Source of the DNA: Onthophagus taurus
Taxonomy: Eukaryota; Arthropoda; Insecta; Coleoptera; Scarabaeidae
Assembly (NCBI RefSeq): GCF_036711975.1
Contig: NC_091971.1
Span: 27,287,501 to 27,351,500 of the forward strand
Direction of reading: 5' to 3'
DNA: 64,000 nt
A program made the translations under genes and the position numbers. The notes under the pieces were generated by a model that was not told where the DNA came from, ran no database searches, and was given only the letters and a program-made list of their open reading frames with translations. Shown here in pieces: positions 21,381-32,955 of the stretch. The stretch's first letter is position 1; every line of letters begins with the position of its first letter.

Positions 21381-22040
21381 AAAATTGTAACCGTCGTCAG
21401 CGCCATCCGATGTCACCGTCAATAACTAATTCTACACAAATTCAAATTTAAACTACCTTTAAGGTGGCTTATGTTTCATTGACTACTTTGATGACTTTGA
21501 CTGATTAAGTCAGAATCACATAAGTCAAGAACATAAGTGATATCAAATACACCATACACAGTAAAGATTTACACTTCAATTTTAATAAGTGTAATTATAT
21601 AATTTATACGTAATTAATTTCATTTGTAAGTTGAAAAAAAAAGCGTTTTAAATTTTTTAAATATTTTTATTATTTAACTTATGTCTTTTGTTAAACCTTG
21701 TTGCGTACCATCTTGCGATGATAAAGACCATAAAAGGTAAATTATAAAAATTATTAATTAATACGGCGTAATTACTTTCATTCCTGTATTTCTAGATATT
21801 ATTTTCCGACCGATCGTATTATTCAGAAGGCTTGGCTTTCTCGAATAAATAATTCAAATTTATTTGCATTAACTAATGAGAAGCGTTTAAGCAATTATTG
21901 TGTTTGCTCCAAACATTTTGCACCAATGTGCAAATATGTTGGGGAAAAATTGAAAAAGCGCGCATTACCTACATTACACTTACGAGGTAAATGAAATTTT
22001 ACATTAAAAGTTTGTTTTTTAATCTATATATATATATATA

Positions 22041-22783
22041 CGGTGTGTCCCAGGATAGATGTTACAAGAGGTATAATGAGTTAAAAATTTTTGAAATTTA
22101 TTTTGAGGCTAAGGAATTAAGTCCTGCTTGGTGTGAAGAGAATTTTAAGAATATTTTCATATTTTGAAAACAAAGGCGGTCTTGACAATGAATCGAAAAC
22201 TATTTTTAGTTTAGGTAAAGTAATCTTTTTGTTCATGATACTGAAAAATTTTATTAAGAAAAGTTATTCAAAATATGGTCCTATACAAAATTTCAGAAGG
22301 ATCTATCTACTTTGGTTGAACCATCATATTTTAGTTTAAATAACATAAATATTGTATAGTAATTGAAATGTTAACTAAAACTGAGGGATAATACAATTTA
22401 TTTGTCAATATTTGCGACTACTTAAGTAATTTTTTTTTTTCATGGCATTTTTCATTGTTTTTTTTTTCTTCACTCTGATCTAATCTAAAATATGGTGGTT
22501 TAATTAATCTAGGTAGATCTGTCTGAAATTTTGCATAGTGCCATAATTTCTCATTCTGAATAACTTTTCTTGATGATATTTTGCTGTATCATGAACAAAA
22601 AACTTACTTTACCGGAACTCAAAATAGTTTTCGCTTCACTATCAAGGCCGAGTTGATTTTCCAAATATGAAAATATACTTAAAATTCTCTCCACACCAAG
22701 CAGGGCTTAATTTCTCAGCCTTGAAATAAAATTCAAACATTTTTAAGTCATTATACCTCTTGTAACATCTATCCTGGGACACA

Positions 22784-22786
<3 letters not shown>
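22041..22786. mobile_element. 746 bp foldback MITE (mariner-type ends)
   Basis: Ends C(G/A)GTGTGTCCCAGGATAGATG are inverted, flanked by TA within a TA microsatellite. The two halves are inverted copies of each other over more than 300 bp each, with a short unpaired centre near 22340-22490. It has no coding capacity. It sits in the second intron or interior of the P element gene. Confidence 0.88.

Positions 22787-22828
<42 letters not shown>
22787..22828. repeat. (TA)n microsatellite
   Basis: About 40 bp of alternating TA directly follow the foldback element. A shorter TA run precedes it at 22024-22040, so the insertion target was probably this array. Confidence 0.9.
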
Positions 22829-22830
<2 letters not shown>

Positions 22831-25374
22831 ATATCATTTAGATTTATATGAACAAACTATACAGAATTGCTTTTTGGCTTCGCAAGATCAACGAACAGAA
22901 GATATTTCAAGTATGTTGTATGATATAAAATTAATTATTTAGTTTCATGATTCATAATTATATAATTCAATATATACCATATTTATTACAAAAAAGTGTC
23001 TTAAATAGCCCCGAAAAACTTCCTAGTGTTATATACTCGGTCACGAGTTCTGCGTGTCTATCCTGGATGTAGTAAACAACAAGGTGAAGTTGCTTCAACC
23101 TCATTTTGTGAGGAAAATTCTGTTATTTCATTAGAAATGAATAGGAAACGGCTTCACCCAAGTGATGAAAAAGAAATAATTGGTAAATATTATAAAACTG
23201 AATAATTCTTATAATCATTCTTATTTAAAACTGTCTTTAATTTTTGTAGATAAGAAACGGAGGAAATTACCTGTTACAAAAAAATGCAGCAATTGTAACA
23301 CAGTTTTTGAGGTAAACCTCAAAAACTTGAACGTAGAAACCATAGATTTCTTTAGCAGCCTGTGCCGAAATCAAAAAAAAGAACCACGCGGGCGAAGATT
23401 TACATTAGATGATAAGGTGCTCGCTCTTTCCATTTATAAACAAAGTGGCAAAGGATACCGTTTCTTATCAAATTTCTTTTCATTACCATCCAAGAAGACG
23501 CTACAAAAACCTGTTAGGGTAATTTCCTTTTAGGTCTGGCATTAATGAATCTATTTTTGTACATCTAAAACAATCTGCAGATAATATGCAGAATGATTTA
23601 GATAAATATTGCATTTTAATATTTGACGAAGTGTCATTAGGCCTACAGTATAATAGCACCTTAGATTGTATTGATGGTTTTGTAGGCATGGGTGAGTTAA
23701 ACAGAAAACCTAAATTTGCCAATCATGCCTTGTTATTCATGGTAAAAGGTATTCACAGAAAATGGAAGCAAGTAGTTTCCTTTTATTTTGTGGAAAATTG
23801 CACCAGTACTCCAGATCTAATACGTATAATGAAAGATGTCATTAGACGTATTAGACAAACAGGACTGCGTGTAGTGTGTACAATATGTGACCAAGGTGTT
23901 ACTAATACAGCCGCGATTAGTTACTTCTTAAAAGAAACTAATGAAATTTGCATTAAAAATAATTTGGAAAACAGATATCAAGGATATCTTATAGATGATG
24001 AGGAAATCATTCATTTATATGATGGTCCTCATCTTCTAAAAGGTATCCGGAATAATTTGCTCACGAAAGATTCACATTTTACCGAAAATGGTATTAAAAA
24101 AATAGCATCTTGGGAGCATATTGTAGACTTTTACCATTTGGATAAATGACTTGGCCTTCATTACAATCAATGTTTTAAATTAACGGATGAACATGTTATG
24201 ACTAAAAAAATTAATAAAATGAAAGTTAGTAAGTGCGCTCAAGTTTTTAGCCATACTGTTGCATCTGCGTTAAGAAGCAGAGCATTGATTAGTAATGATT
24301 TGTTGTCATCGTCTGCGTATTATATAACACCTAAGGCCACTGATACGGCAGATTTATGTTTTTCTTTTTTGACAAACTCTTTGATAGTATTAACGGGAGT
24401 AAATTATATGGTTCGCCAGGAAAGAACCTTAGATGCGTGGTAACAAAAAAATCGCGTCATGTGGCGATGTGGCAATCTGCAAAACCAATTTTACAATCTT
24501 TGTATTTCACGTTACCTCAGTCTGAAAAACATATGCTAATTCCATCTCTGAAGAACTGAATTTTTACACTCAATGGTTTCTTATACTTGTGGAAGAAATT
24601 ATCGGGGATAGGATTTGATCATATTGGCTCCTCGGTCATTTAATCAAGATTCCGTCGAAAACTTCTTTTTAAGTATAAGAAGCCATGGAGTAAGAAACAT
24701 TAATCCCACATGTTCATCATTCATTTCTTCTGCTAAATCTTTGATAATCAATAATTACGCTTCTCTGCATTCCACAGCCGCCAACTGTGAGAGAGATCAA
24801 ACAGTTGGTGCGCTTTGTGATTTAAAAACATTTCTGCTCGGTACACCATCTCCGATTGCATTAGAGCAAACAGAATTATCCGTGTTTCATCAGACTTCAG
24901 GTGCGTTGAAAGACACTGAAATGCAATATGACTTTGCAACTGCTTACGTTGCTGGAGCTGTTGCAAAAAAACTTTTTAGACGAATTAATTGCCAGACCTG
25001 TAAAGAGAAAATAGAAGCTCCACACGACATTCCACAAAACTTTTATATAAGACAAACAATATTCACACCGTAAATTGATACAACCAAACACAAAATTCAC
25101 ACACATTTTTGCACATTTCACCCAAAAGGCAAAACATATCTGAGTATTTGTTACGTGGGAAAAATGAGTACTCAGATATATTTTGTGACGCACATCAACA
25201 CCATATCAAAGATTTTATTTCAATATTTGTCAATATTTTACTATTTTATTATGTTACAATAATTAACAACATTTTAAGTGGCTACGATTCGCGATACGTA
25301 AATTTAGACCATTTAACTTGTGCTTGCATATCAATCATATTTAAAAAAAAAAAATTAAGAAAAGAATGCCTTAA

Positions 25375-25464
25375 TTAACACTTTCGCGGACACTGTGATT
25401 TCGATAATACACCCGTAAACGGACCAATTGACTGCATATATAGTTCTGTCCGCGAAAGTGTTAA
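25375..25464. mobile_element. piggyBac-type MITE, 82 bp, TTAA-flanked
   Basis: TTAA at 25375-25378 and 25461-25464 flank a perfect 13 bp inverted repeat CACTTTCGCGGAC. The interior is 56 bp with no coding potential. TTAA targeting is the hallmark of piggyBac. Confidence 0.75.
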
Positions 25465-25472
25465 TATTAGTT

Positions 25473-25733
25473 GAATTGAAATTAAAACTAAAACTAGAAC
25501 TAACACTAACAACTTACGGGTTTTGCAGTGTGTCTTTTAAGAAAAGGTTTGACGTTTCGGATGCGATGTTGCAACCTTCAGCAACCTTCAGAAACTGGTT
25601 CCTAGTGACCTCGAACCAGTTTCTGGAGAAGGTTGCAACATGGCATCCGAAACGTGGAACCTTTTCTTAAAAGACGCACGGCAACCCCGAAAGTTTCTAG
25701 TGTTAGTTCTAATTTTAGTTCAATTCACCCCGG
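25473..25733. mobile_element. Hairpin MITE, about 260 bp
   Basis: Long inverted arms: AACTAGAACTAACACTA, GTCTTTTAAGAAAAGGTT and CGTTTCGGATGC all recur inverted towards 25733. The centre is a smaller hairpin (AACTGGTTC...GAACCAGTT). The family is not recognised. Confidence 0.7.
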
Positions 25734-26107
25734 CGTTTCGAAAGCCTTCGTTCAAAGCTTCGTACTTATATTAACATTAGTTATTATTATAATTATGTTG
25801 TTTTGGTAAAACCTAAATCTGTTTAACCTAACAATAAATTATTAGGATGTAATTACGTCTTTCATTTAAAACATATTTATATCCTTTTTTCAAAGCAATA
25901 TTAATGGTGTTATTTTCAAATTTGGCGGTTAAAGTTAGCCCAGTTTTACACCATTGTCCTAGTCGAAATTGGTTTTAATCTATGGTTAGTACTCTGCGAT
26001 GACATCGGATGGCGCTGTACGCAGGGTACAATTGAATAAGGTAAAGTTGGCCATATCTATCCTTCCTTGTCTCTGGTTATAGATAAAGTATATATTACAT
26101 CATCAAA

Positions 26108-27634
26108 ATGTATCGATCCGTCGAAACGATCCGTCCGATGGAAGTGATTACAATTGAAACGGTATGCAAATCTCGAACACCAAATTTTACAGCCACTGAT
26201 GACGCAATATTGGTTGGTCTAGTAAGCAAGTATCAAAAGGTTTTAGAGAACAAGCACACAGACACAATCACAAATAAAAGTAAAGCGACTATGTGGGATA
26301 AGTTAACTAGTGAATGTATCGCAAGAAGTGGTAGCGTCTATAGAAATATTAAAATTCTAAAAAATAAATTTAAAAACATCAAAAGACGCACGAAAGAAAA
26401 ATTGTCTAAAGAAAAAGCCGCAAGATATCGCAGAGGGGGAGGACCACATACAATTGTTAATATTACGCCCATTGAAGAAGAAATCAAGACTATGATTGGA
26501 GCTTAAATAACACGGCGCGAGTCAAAATTTGATGATGATGCAAGTATAGATATTTGTATTCACATTTGTATTTAATAATATGCTCTTCTAGCTTTGAAAT
26601 TTCAAATTTTAAATGTTTGTCTGTCGTTGGAACATGTATAAACTGTTTGTAGTGGCACAAAATTCTCCTCAGGAATTATTATTATTTGAAGATCCTGTTC
26701 CACATTGCAGCAGTAAAACAATAGAAGATGAAAGTATTAGCGATATGAATAATGACCTGGAAAAATCGACAGGTTTGTTACTATATTTTATCGCTATAAA
26801 TAATTCATTAACTGATATTTTTTTTACAGATAATATAGAATCTGTAGGAGATTTTTGGTGCAATATACACCAAAAATGTTGAAGAAAGCCCATCTACTCC
26901 ATTATTGCCAAATCAGGATATTATTCTATTATTCTTTTAATGTAGGAAGTCGCCCTCGCAAGCCGCTTGAGAATAAATTAAACAAATGGTGTCAAGAGAA
27001 AGAAGCTCTTGCTAAACTTCAGCAAGAGTGCTTCTTAAGGTGTGTCCAGACATTGCGCGGCATTCGAGCGCGGCAGCAGCGCGCGCGCGATATCTGGACG
27101 ACGACACGCGCGGCATATCGTGTTCCAGCTGTTGCTAACGAACATTTGCAGTAAACATTCGTGGGTAATCGTGCATGGACGTGTTGCCATATACAAAAAG
27201 ATGAATAACGCAACATCGATTCGTTTAATTGAGGTATATAGATGGTTGAAGATGTTGTGGGATCCACAAAAAAAAGAATACTACAATAAAATTAAACGTG
27301 AAGACATACGGCACGAAATATGAATGAATGAATTCATTTTATTTTGACATAAACTAAAGTGCACGGCGTGTCTCGCATATGCCATGTAGCACTGCCGCGC
27401 ACACGTTCTTTGGTATGTCCAAACTGGCGCGTGGCAGAATTGTGCCCGACGAACGCCGCGTGTTGCCGCTGCGCACTTGCCGCGCAATGTTTGGACACAC
27501 CTTTAGAGGAGCACAAACTGAAGATTACACACATGGAGAATGCACATAGGAGGCGCATAGCGATGGAAGAGCGTGAGCATAATGCCAAGATAGCAATGAT
27601 GGAGGAAGAACACCGTGTCAAACTCGACTTCTTA
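26108..27634 (+). pseudogene. SANT/Myb-like Harbinger partner protein, interrupted
   Basis: The ATG at 26108 opens a SANT/Myb-like DNA-binding domain of the zeste-like type (PNFTATDDAILVGLVSKYQ, TMWDKLTSECIARSG, KNKFKNIKRRTKEKL). Later exons (26670-26760, 26840-26880, 26945-27037) are spliced in various frames. After the MITE at 27038-27502, a coiled-coil C-terminus follows (LEEHKLKITHMENAHRRR and more) to about 27630. Harbinger II then cuts it. It is probably the accessory gene of yet another, older Harbinger. Confidence 0.65.
27038..27502. mobile_element. Harbinger MITE with MADF remnant, 465 bp
   Basis: TTA at 27035-27037 and 27503-27505 flank inverted ends AGGTGTGTCCAGACATTGCGCGGC (one or two mismatches). 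At 27207-27320 the interior still reads as part of a MADF domain (IRLIEVYRWLKMLWDPQKKE), so this is an internally deleted Harbinger rather than a random MITE. Confidence 0.85.
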
Positions 27635-27699
27635 AGCCGGATCCAGACCAACCGCGCCGCGCTGTTTAAAACAGCGTAGCTCGGCACGACGCCTTTGGT

Positions 27700-29325
27700 T
27701 TGGACAACAAGCCGCGCAAGGTTGAGCAAGAACGCGCTCAAGAACACATAAAAAATAAAAAGCACGATGCTTGGATTCAAATTTCTTCAGTTATGGGTTG
27801 CGATGTAGTTGATGTTAAATCAAAATTACATCTTTATTATCGTCATATAGAAGAGAAAGTAAAATGAAAAAAAAGATGGGCACGAGAAAAGGTAAATAAT
27901 CACACATTTTTTAGCTAATTAAAATTAAAATTGTAAACTTCTAGGACGACAGGACATTTATGTTAGCAATTGGTTTGTACTTAGGTTTTTCGATTTTTTG
28001 CAGAAAAGGACAATCCTAAAGACAACGTTAACACACAATACGTAAGTATAAAAAGTATTTATATTATTGTTTTTTATTTTGTATGTATACTACCACTAGT
28101 AATTAGTTAACAACTACCTACAAAGTATACAAAAAATCAAGCCATTGATGTTTAGGCACGATCATCCTGCCAAGGTAAATGTTCATTTGTTTGGAAATAG
28201 TCAGCAAATTCTTCCCGTATTGCTTGAGCATTCGTCGGACTTTTTCTTGGTATTCTTTTTAAATTGCACATTGATGTTTGGTTTATATTACCTCTTCGCC
28301 ATGATCCTTTCACTACTATGCCGTCGTCTAGCTCAGAATCAAAAGTTCCCGTAGGAGCATACATATTTCTAGAATTTTTACTTTTTCTTAGAAAATTATG
28401 TAAGTAAACTGTTGTTAACACTACGTCTCTGGCTTTATGGGGTTCAAGGAGCAAGAGTTTTCTTAGCACCCTAAACACAGAAGTAAGAATACCAAATACA
28501 TTTTCTACTACACGCCGTGCTCTTGATAAGCGGTAGTTGAATATTCTTTCTTTTGACCCTTTATCGTATACTCCAGAATAAGGTTTCATTACATTTGCAT
28601 GCAGTGCAATGAGGATAATTCCATTGTTTTTCAAACTCTTGAGCACTTTGAAGCCATCCTTCTATTGTAGTGGGCATCTGTAAATAATCATTTCCTCAAT
28701 ATTCAGGATTTAATATAATTATTATTTTTTATTGTCAGACTTCCGAAGAAAAAGACGATGAACAGCAAACTGTAGAAGACTATAGTCAAGCTATTAATGA
28801 AGAACAAATAGATACACAGGAATCAAGGGTTTTTGTTTCTCCCAAAATTAAAAGACGAAAGAAGTGGAAAGAGAAGATCCTAGACTGGCTCGCGCATACG
28901 AAATTCTAGATAGTGCTGTAAGTGGACCAGGAACCCGTGATGAATGTTCGGTATATGGAGAGCATGTTGGTAACAAGCTACGAAAATTCAGCGAACCACG
29001 TAAGGCCATCCTTATGAATAAAATTAATAACTTGATTTTTGATGCTGAAATGGAAGTATATAATTCTCAGCCGGGATTTGGCAGTGACAACATTTATGAT
29101 AATGCTATTCATAATAATAACCATGACAATGAGTACTCATCAAACACTACTTCGTCTTTCACTTGTACTCCCGTAAATAGCCCTCTACCGCCCCAATCTG
29201 AGCCTGTACCTTTTCAAGAACAATGTCCCACATTCAATCCGCACGATCATTCATCTCGTTCAACCACAACTCAAAACCATGTATGTACCTTCCCAAGGGC
29301 AACCTCCCACACTCAACTTTCATGA
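27700..29325 (+). pseudogene. Harbinger II MADF/BESS partner protein
   Basis: The first exon (about 27715-27889) gives the C-terminal part of a MADF domain (KNKKHDAWIQISSVMG, VDVKSKLHLYYR) with one in-frame stop, ending at a GTAAAT donor. A small exon (about 28003-28041) lies between TTTTTTGCAG and GTAAGT. After an intron of about 700 bp, acceptor TATTGTCAG (28730-28738) opens the last exon, which carries the acidic linker and, after a frame change near 28860, the BESS-type end (DPRLARAYEILDSA, YGEHVGNKLRKFSE). Its large intron contains transposase exon 2 on the other strand. Confidence 0.7.
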
Positions 29326-29889
29326 AGTATCTTCACCACATTGTAGCACATTACATTATTATTAAATTATGCTGAACGTTTTATTGCCGAAAAATAAATT
29401 TTTCTTACCTGTACTTGGTCTTTTAATGCTTCGTTGAGAGCTTGACAAACTTCAATCACTATTGTTAATATCCTTTGTTTCGATATTTTGAAGAGATACA
29501 TTAAGCTGGTAAATGAATCTCCCGAGGCCCAAAAACCGTAAGCCTACAGCTAATCTTTCTTTTGAAGAAATAGCCTCTCTATAATTTGTATCATTTTTTC
29601 TTATTGCCGGGTCGATTAAATTTAACAAGATTTCAAAATCTTCCAAAGACATTCGGCAAAAATTTTCAAATTGACCAGTATTGCCTATCAGCATTTCACT
29701 TAAAAGTTGTATTGTGCTATAAGCGGATTTACTTGCAAGCATCGGAGTTACCCAAAAACGCCGTTTTCTGTTTTGCCTTTTTTTATTCAATTTACGCTTA
29801 ATAACAATAATGGTAGCAGCAATTATAACTTTTCTATTATATTCTATATTGACTTGCGCGCGCCAAATAGAACAGAACTGAACGTTCAT
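28152..29889 (-). pseudogene. Harbinger II transposase, catalytic core deleted
   Basis: Exon 1 (29889-29413) gives the N-terminus (KRRFWVTPML, FENFCRMSLEDFEILL, SKERLAVGLRFLGLG), with a frame change near 29510, then a typical pre-intron segment ending at a GTAAGA donor near 29411. The intron (to about 28691) contains the BESS exon of the other gene. Exon 2 (28690-28152) starts MPTTIEGWLQSAQEF and reads to NYPHC, then jumps to VMKPYSG. The segment with the first two catalytic Asp residues is therefore deleted. The Glu region (NYRLSRARRVVENVFGIL) and C-terminus remain. Confidence 0.78.
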
Positions 29890-30189
29890 ATGTTTGCTTA
29901 AAATGGTTGCGCCATTCTACGTTGCTGTGTATGGCCCTGCGCAGTTTCGCGTGGTGTTTTTAGGCGCAGCACGCGTAGCGGCTCGTTTGGTCTGGATCCG
30001 GCTTTACAAAGGCAATAATTTAACAATTTTTTATTTAAGTTTATTTTAAAGTAATAAAAAAGTTAATTTTTTATAAATTATTGTATTTATTTGAGGTTGG
30101 TAACCTTTTTTTTATTTAGGTTGGCAGCATGTTGTACGGTTGACAGAGACAGAGAGCATGTAGTTGAGAGTTAACACAATAAAGGTGCT

Positions 30190-30300
30190 TTTAGTGCGAA
30201 GGAGATTTGGAGAAACGGAGATTCGTCTGATTGGCTGATGACGATCACGTGACGCCAGTACAGCCAATCAGACGAATCTCCAAATCTCCTTCGCGCTAAA
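30190..30300. mobile_element. Small hairpin MITE
   Basis: Arms TTTTAGTGCGAAGGAGATTT... and their inverted copy enclose about 20 bp. Both arms contain CGGAGATTCGTCTGATTGGCTG or its near match. No coding potential. Confidence 0.7.
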
Positions 30301-30589
30301 ATCATTAAAAATATACAAGTAAAGACAAATTCAAATACATAAATCTATGGTTCTTCGAGCCGAATATTTACGATAACATTCGTGAAGAAAATTCAATCAA
30401 CAAGTCTTAGTGTAAATTTGACATTAATCGAAAAGCCGTTCAGGTGGAGTGACGTCATCGGAGTCCTACACGCCCAGGCGTCGAAAGATCAATGGCATAA
30501 ATCACGGTTCTTGTAAGAAAACGTAGCACTTAAAATCTAAGCTGACTTTTGTTTAAAATTTTCTTAATTCAACTAGTCAAACGTTAGAA

Positions 30590-31954
30590 AATTTCCCTCA
30601 GTGAGGAAATCGAAACATGTCTATGTGAACTTGAAGTAAGAACAGAGAAAATTGAGTCATTGCTAACTGAGTTTGAAACTATTCAATACCAAATCGAAGA
30701 CATACATAAAAATTACGATGAACATTAAAAGAGAGGGATAACTTTGAAAACAGTTTTTATAAAGCATTATCACAAGCGAAACAATTATTAGTAAGGCGTA
30801 GGAAGACTGAAGCAGCAGTTTGTGTGAATTCCTAGTATTCACACAAACGACATTTAGTCAGTACAATCGCCACAAGCTACACCATTACTCGGACCTTCTC
30901 GGAACAATAACATAAAGCTTCCAGAAATTCGATTACCTACGTTTGATGGCAGATATGAACAACGTAAAAATGACTAGAATTTAAGGATACATTTGAGTCT
31001 TTGATACATCAAAATAACACAATTGGTCAAATTCAGAAGTTCCATTATTTACGAGCTTCAATTGTACGTAGCGCATTACAGGTAATTCAAGCACTTGAAT
31101 TTTCTGCTGATAATTACATATTGGCATGGGATTTGATCTGCCAGAGATTTGATAATAAATCTCTGCTAATTAACAACCATATAGGGGCTCTATTCAATCA
31201 ATCAACAATAAATAATGAATCTCATATTGAATTACGTCAGTTAATAGATAATGTCACTAAACATTTAAGGTCGTCATCAAATCTTAAGCAACCAGTTGCG
31301 CATTGGAACACACTCATAATCTATATCGTTGTCAACAATCTTGATCAGATAACCAGACGTGAATGGGAAGAAATTAAAAAAACGAATATTTTACAAACTT
31401 TGGACGATCTCATGAACTTTTTAAGAAGTAGAGCATATCTATTAGCAACCTTGTCAGCAAAAAACGCAACATGAAAACCAAAGCCAAATCAAGTAAAATC
31501 CAAAGAGCATACATTCAACACAGTAAACATTCATTGCATCTTATGTAAGGGTCAACATCACATATACAATTGCAAGGAATTTCTTCAGTTAACACCTCGA
31601 GAAAGATCCGAAGCAGCACGAAAGCACAAGTTGTGTTTTTTAAAAATAGGACACATTTCGAACGATTGCAGGAGTGGGAATTGTAAAAAATGTAATTCAA
31701 AACATAACACTTTATTACAATTTATTATACTATGAAACAAGTTGTCAATCTGAAGGTGTGGTTTGTTCAGCGTTTGAAACCAAATCATCTCAGGTATTAA
31801 TTGCAACAGCAATAATTTAAATTCCTAATCAAACAGTGGTACCTTTTTCATGCAAGCAATTCTAGATTCGGCGTCACAATCAAATTTTGTTACAACAAGA
31901 TTATTCAAAAAATTGCAGTTACGAGGATTTAATATAAATAAAATCATTAGCGGC
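30590..31954 (+). pseudogene. BEL/Pao gag-protease fragment
   Basis: Broken frames read as a BEL/Pao gag (DUF1759): a coiled-coil N-terminus (ETCLCELEVRTEKIESLL), KLPEIRLPTFDG near 30910, and the open stretch 31001-31474 (FHYLRASIVRSALQVIQALE, HWNTLIIYIVVNNLD). A zinc knuckle (CILCKGQHHIYNCKEF; later HISNDCRSGNCKKCN) follows, then the start of a retroviral-type aspartic protease (LDSASQSNFVTTRLFKKL) up to 31954, where a foldback element interrupts it. Confidence 0.82.
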
Positions 31955-32310
31955 AGTAGTATAGAAACGTCGATTCTAGATAGGAAGTTGTTCCTCCGTG
32001 ACGTCATCAGCCCAATGTAAAAGTATAGGGAAGGGTACCAACCTAAGGCTGAGGAGAAAAAAAAAATAGGTTGGTATTGGAAAAGTAACTAGACCTGATG
32101 ATTTTTTTTAAAATAACGCGCCACCTAGTGGTTGATAGTGGAACTAAACCACTACCAATCAGGTAGACTGTTACTTTTTTTAAAAAGTCACCAGATCTAG
32201 TTACCAACCTATTTTTTCTCCCAAGCCTTTGGTTGATACCCCTCCCTATCCTTTTACATTGGGGGGATGACGTCACGGAGGAGCAACTTCCTGTCTAGAA
32301 TTGGCTTCTC
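31955..32310. mobile_element. Foldback element A (AGTAGTA-start)
   Basis: Starts AGTAGTATAG and then CGATTCTAGATAGGAAGTTG. The complementary arm ends near 32305 (CAACTTCCTGTCTAGAATTGG). The arms pair over about 140 bp each around a centre near 32115-32160 that contains GCGCCACCTAGTGG and an inner inverted ACCACTA...TAGTGG pair. Its start matches the left end of Maverick copy 2. No target duplication was found. Confidence 0.65.
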
Positions 32311-32955
32311 TGAAAGATGGGGCGCGCGTAAATTCAAAAATTTAAATTTACCTGTTGAACGCATAAAGGCGTACCTAACAACTCTTGAATGCGCGTGCGC
32401 AGGAACTTAGGAACTATTTTAGGAACTTAAAATAATAATAACACAATTTAATTTTCCCCCCCAATCAACCCAATAAAAGTATTAATAAACATTTTTATAA
32501 TAAACATCACATAATAAATAGTAAAAAAATAATAAAAACCTTAATGTTATGGTATTTTTTTACAAATTCAATTATACGAGCGGGCTTCGGTTTACCAACA
32601 TCCTTAGTACCTTTATTATACACGATACATTGATCTTGTAACTCCAAAAAATTTCTTGATCGGTAACATCCTTAGCGAGCCAGGTAGGTAAAAAAAAAAA
32701 CGTTGAGAAGCAAGCCCGCTTCTAACTCCTCGGAAGGTGACGACCATGCGCAGCTCCTAAGACGTTTTCCATGAACAATAGGGTAAGGGGTAAATCCGAC
32801 TCAACTTCGAATAAATTTTTCTTTGGTTTAAACTCACAGAGACGACTACGAGACATTGCGCGGTTTACGTTTGATACGTTCGGTTTCTAAAGTTAAACTG
32901 AACTATAAATTATGAGTTACGCGATACAATGCACCTCGCCGGCGGAAGTGTTAAG
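32311..32955. other. Non-coding stretch
   Basis: I see nothing convincing. A minus-strand frame near 32540-32690 is short and carries stops. Confidence 0.45.

Larger units (their letters stand above)
21681..25072 (+). pseudogene. P-element transposase, THAP domain plus catalytic region
   Basis: The ATG at 21681 starts a THAP zinc-binding domain (CCVPSCDDKDHKR, intron of about 60 bp, then YYFPTD, AWLSRINN, CVCSKHF), which binds element DNA. After the MITE, sequence from 23230 reads KKCSNCNTVF, RGRRFTLDDKVLALSIYKQS and LSNFFSLPSKKTL. From 23586 the catalytic core follows (YCILIFDEVSLG, VVCTICDQGVTNTAAISYF, YDGPHLLKGIRNNL), then the GTP-binding/C-terminal region to 25072 with INPTCSSFISSAKSL. 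Several stops and frame changes occur (for example after 24149 and 24443), so it is dead. Confidence 0.85.
21384..26031 (+). mobile_element. P element (THAP-type), decayed
   Basis: Inverted similarity is visible at the two ends: AATTGTA, a diverged stretch, then CAGCGCCATCCGATGTCA(C/T)CG at 21384-21416 and its reverse complement at about 25999-26031. Between them lies a plus-strand THAP/P-element transposase gene with stops. It carries nested insertions: a 746 bp foldback (22041-22786), a piggyBac-type MITE (25375-25464) and a hairpin MITE (25473-25733). The exact outer ends and the 8 bp duplication could not be fixed. Confidence 0.7.
27635..30003. mobile_element. PIF/Harbinger element II, interleaved genes
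   Basis: TTA at 27632-27634 and 30004-30006 flank the inverted ends AGCCGGATCCAGACCAA. The element carries a plus-strand MADF/BESS gene and a minus-strand transposase. In order along the plus strand: MADF exon (+), transposase exon 2 (-), BESS exon (+), transposase exon 1 (-). The same order occurs in Harbinger III. Length 2369 bp. Confidence 0.88.

Noticed and set aside
25473..25733. CGTTTCGGATGC hairpin as a second hammerhead ribozyme
   Set aside because: No CUGANGA core in the right register with GAAA; only an inverted repeat is present.
27334..27780. 148 aa frame on minus across the Harbinger MITE
   Set aside because: It spans a MITE end and the antisense of the SANT coiled coil; no domain.
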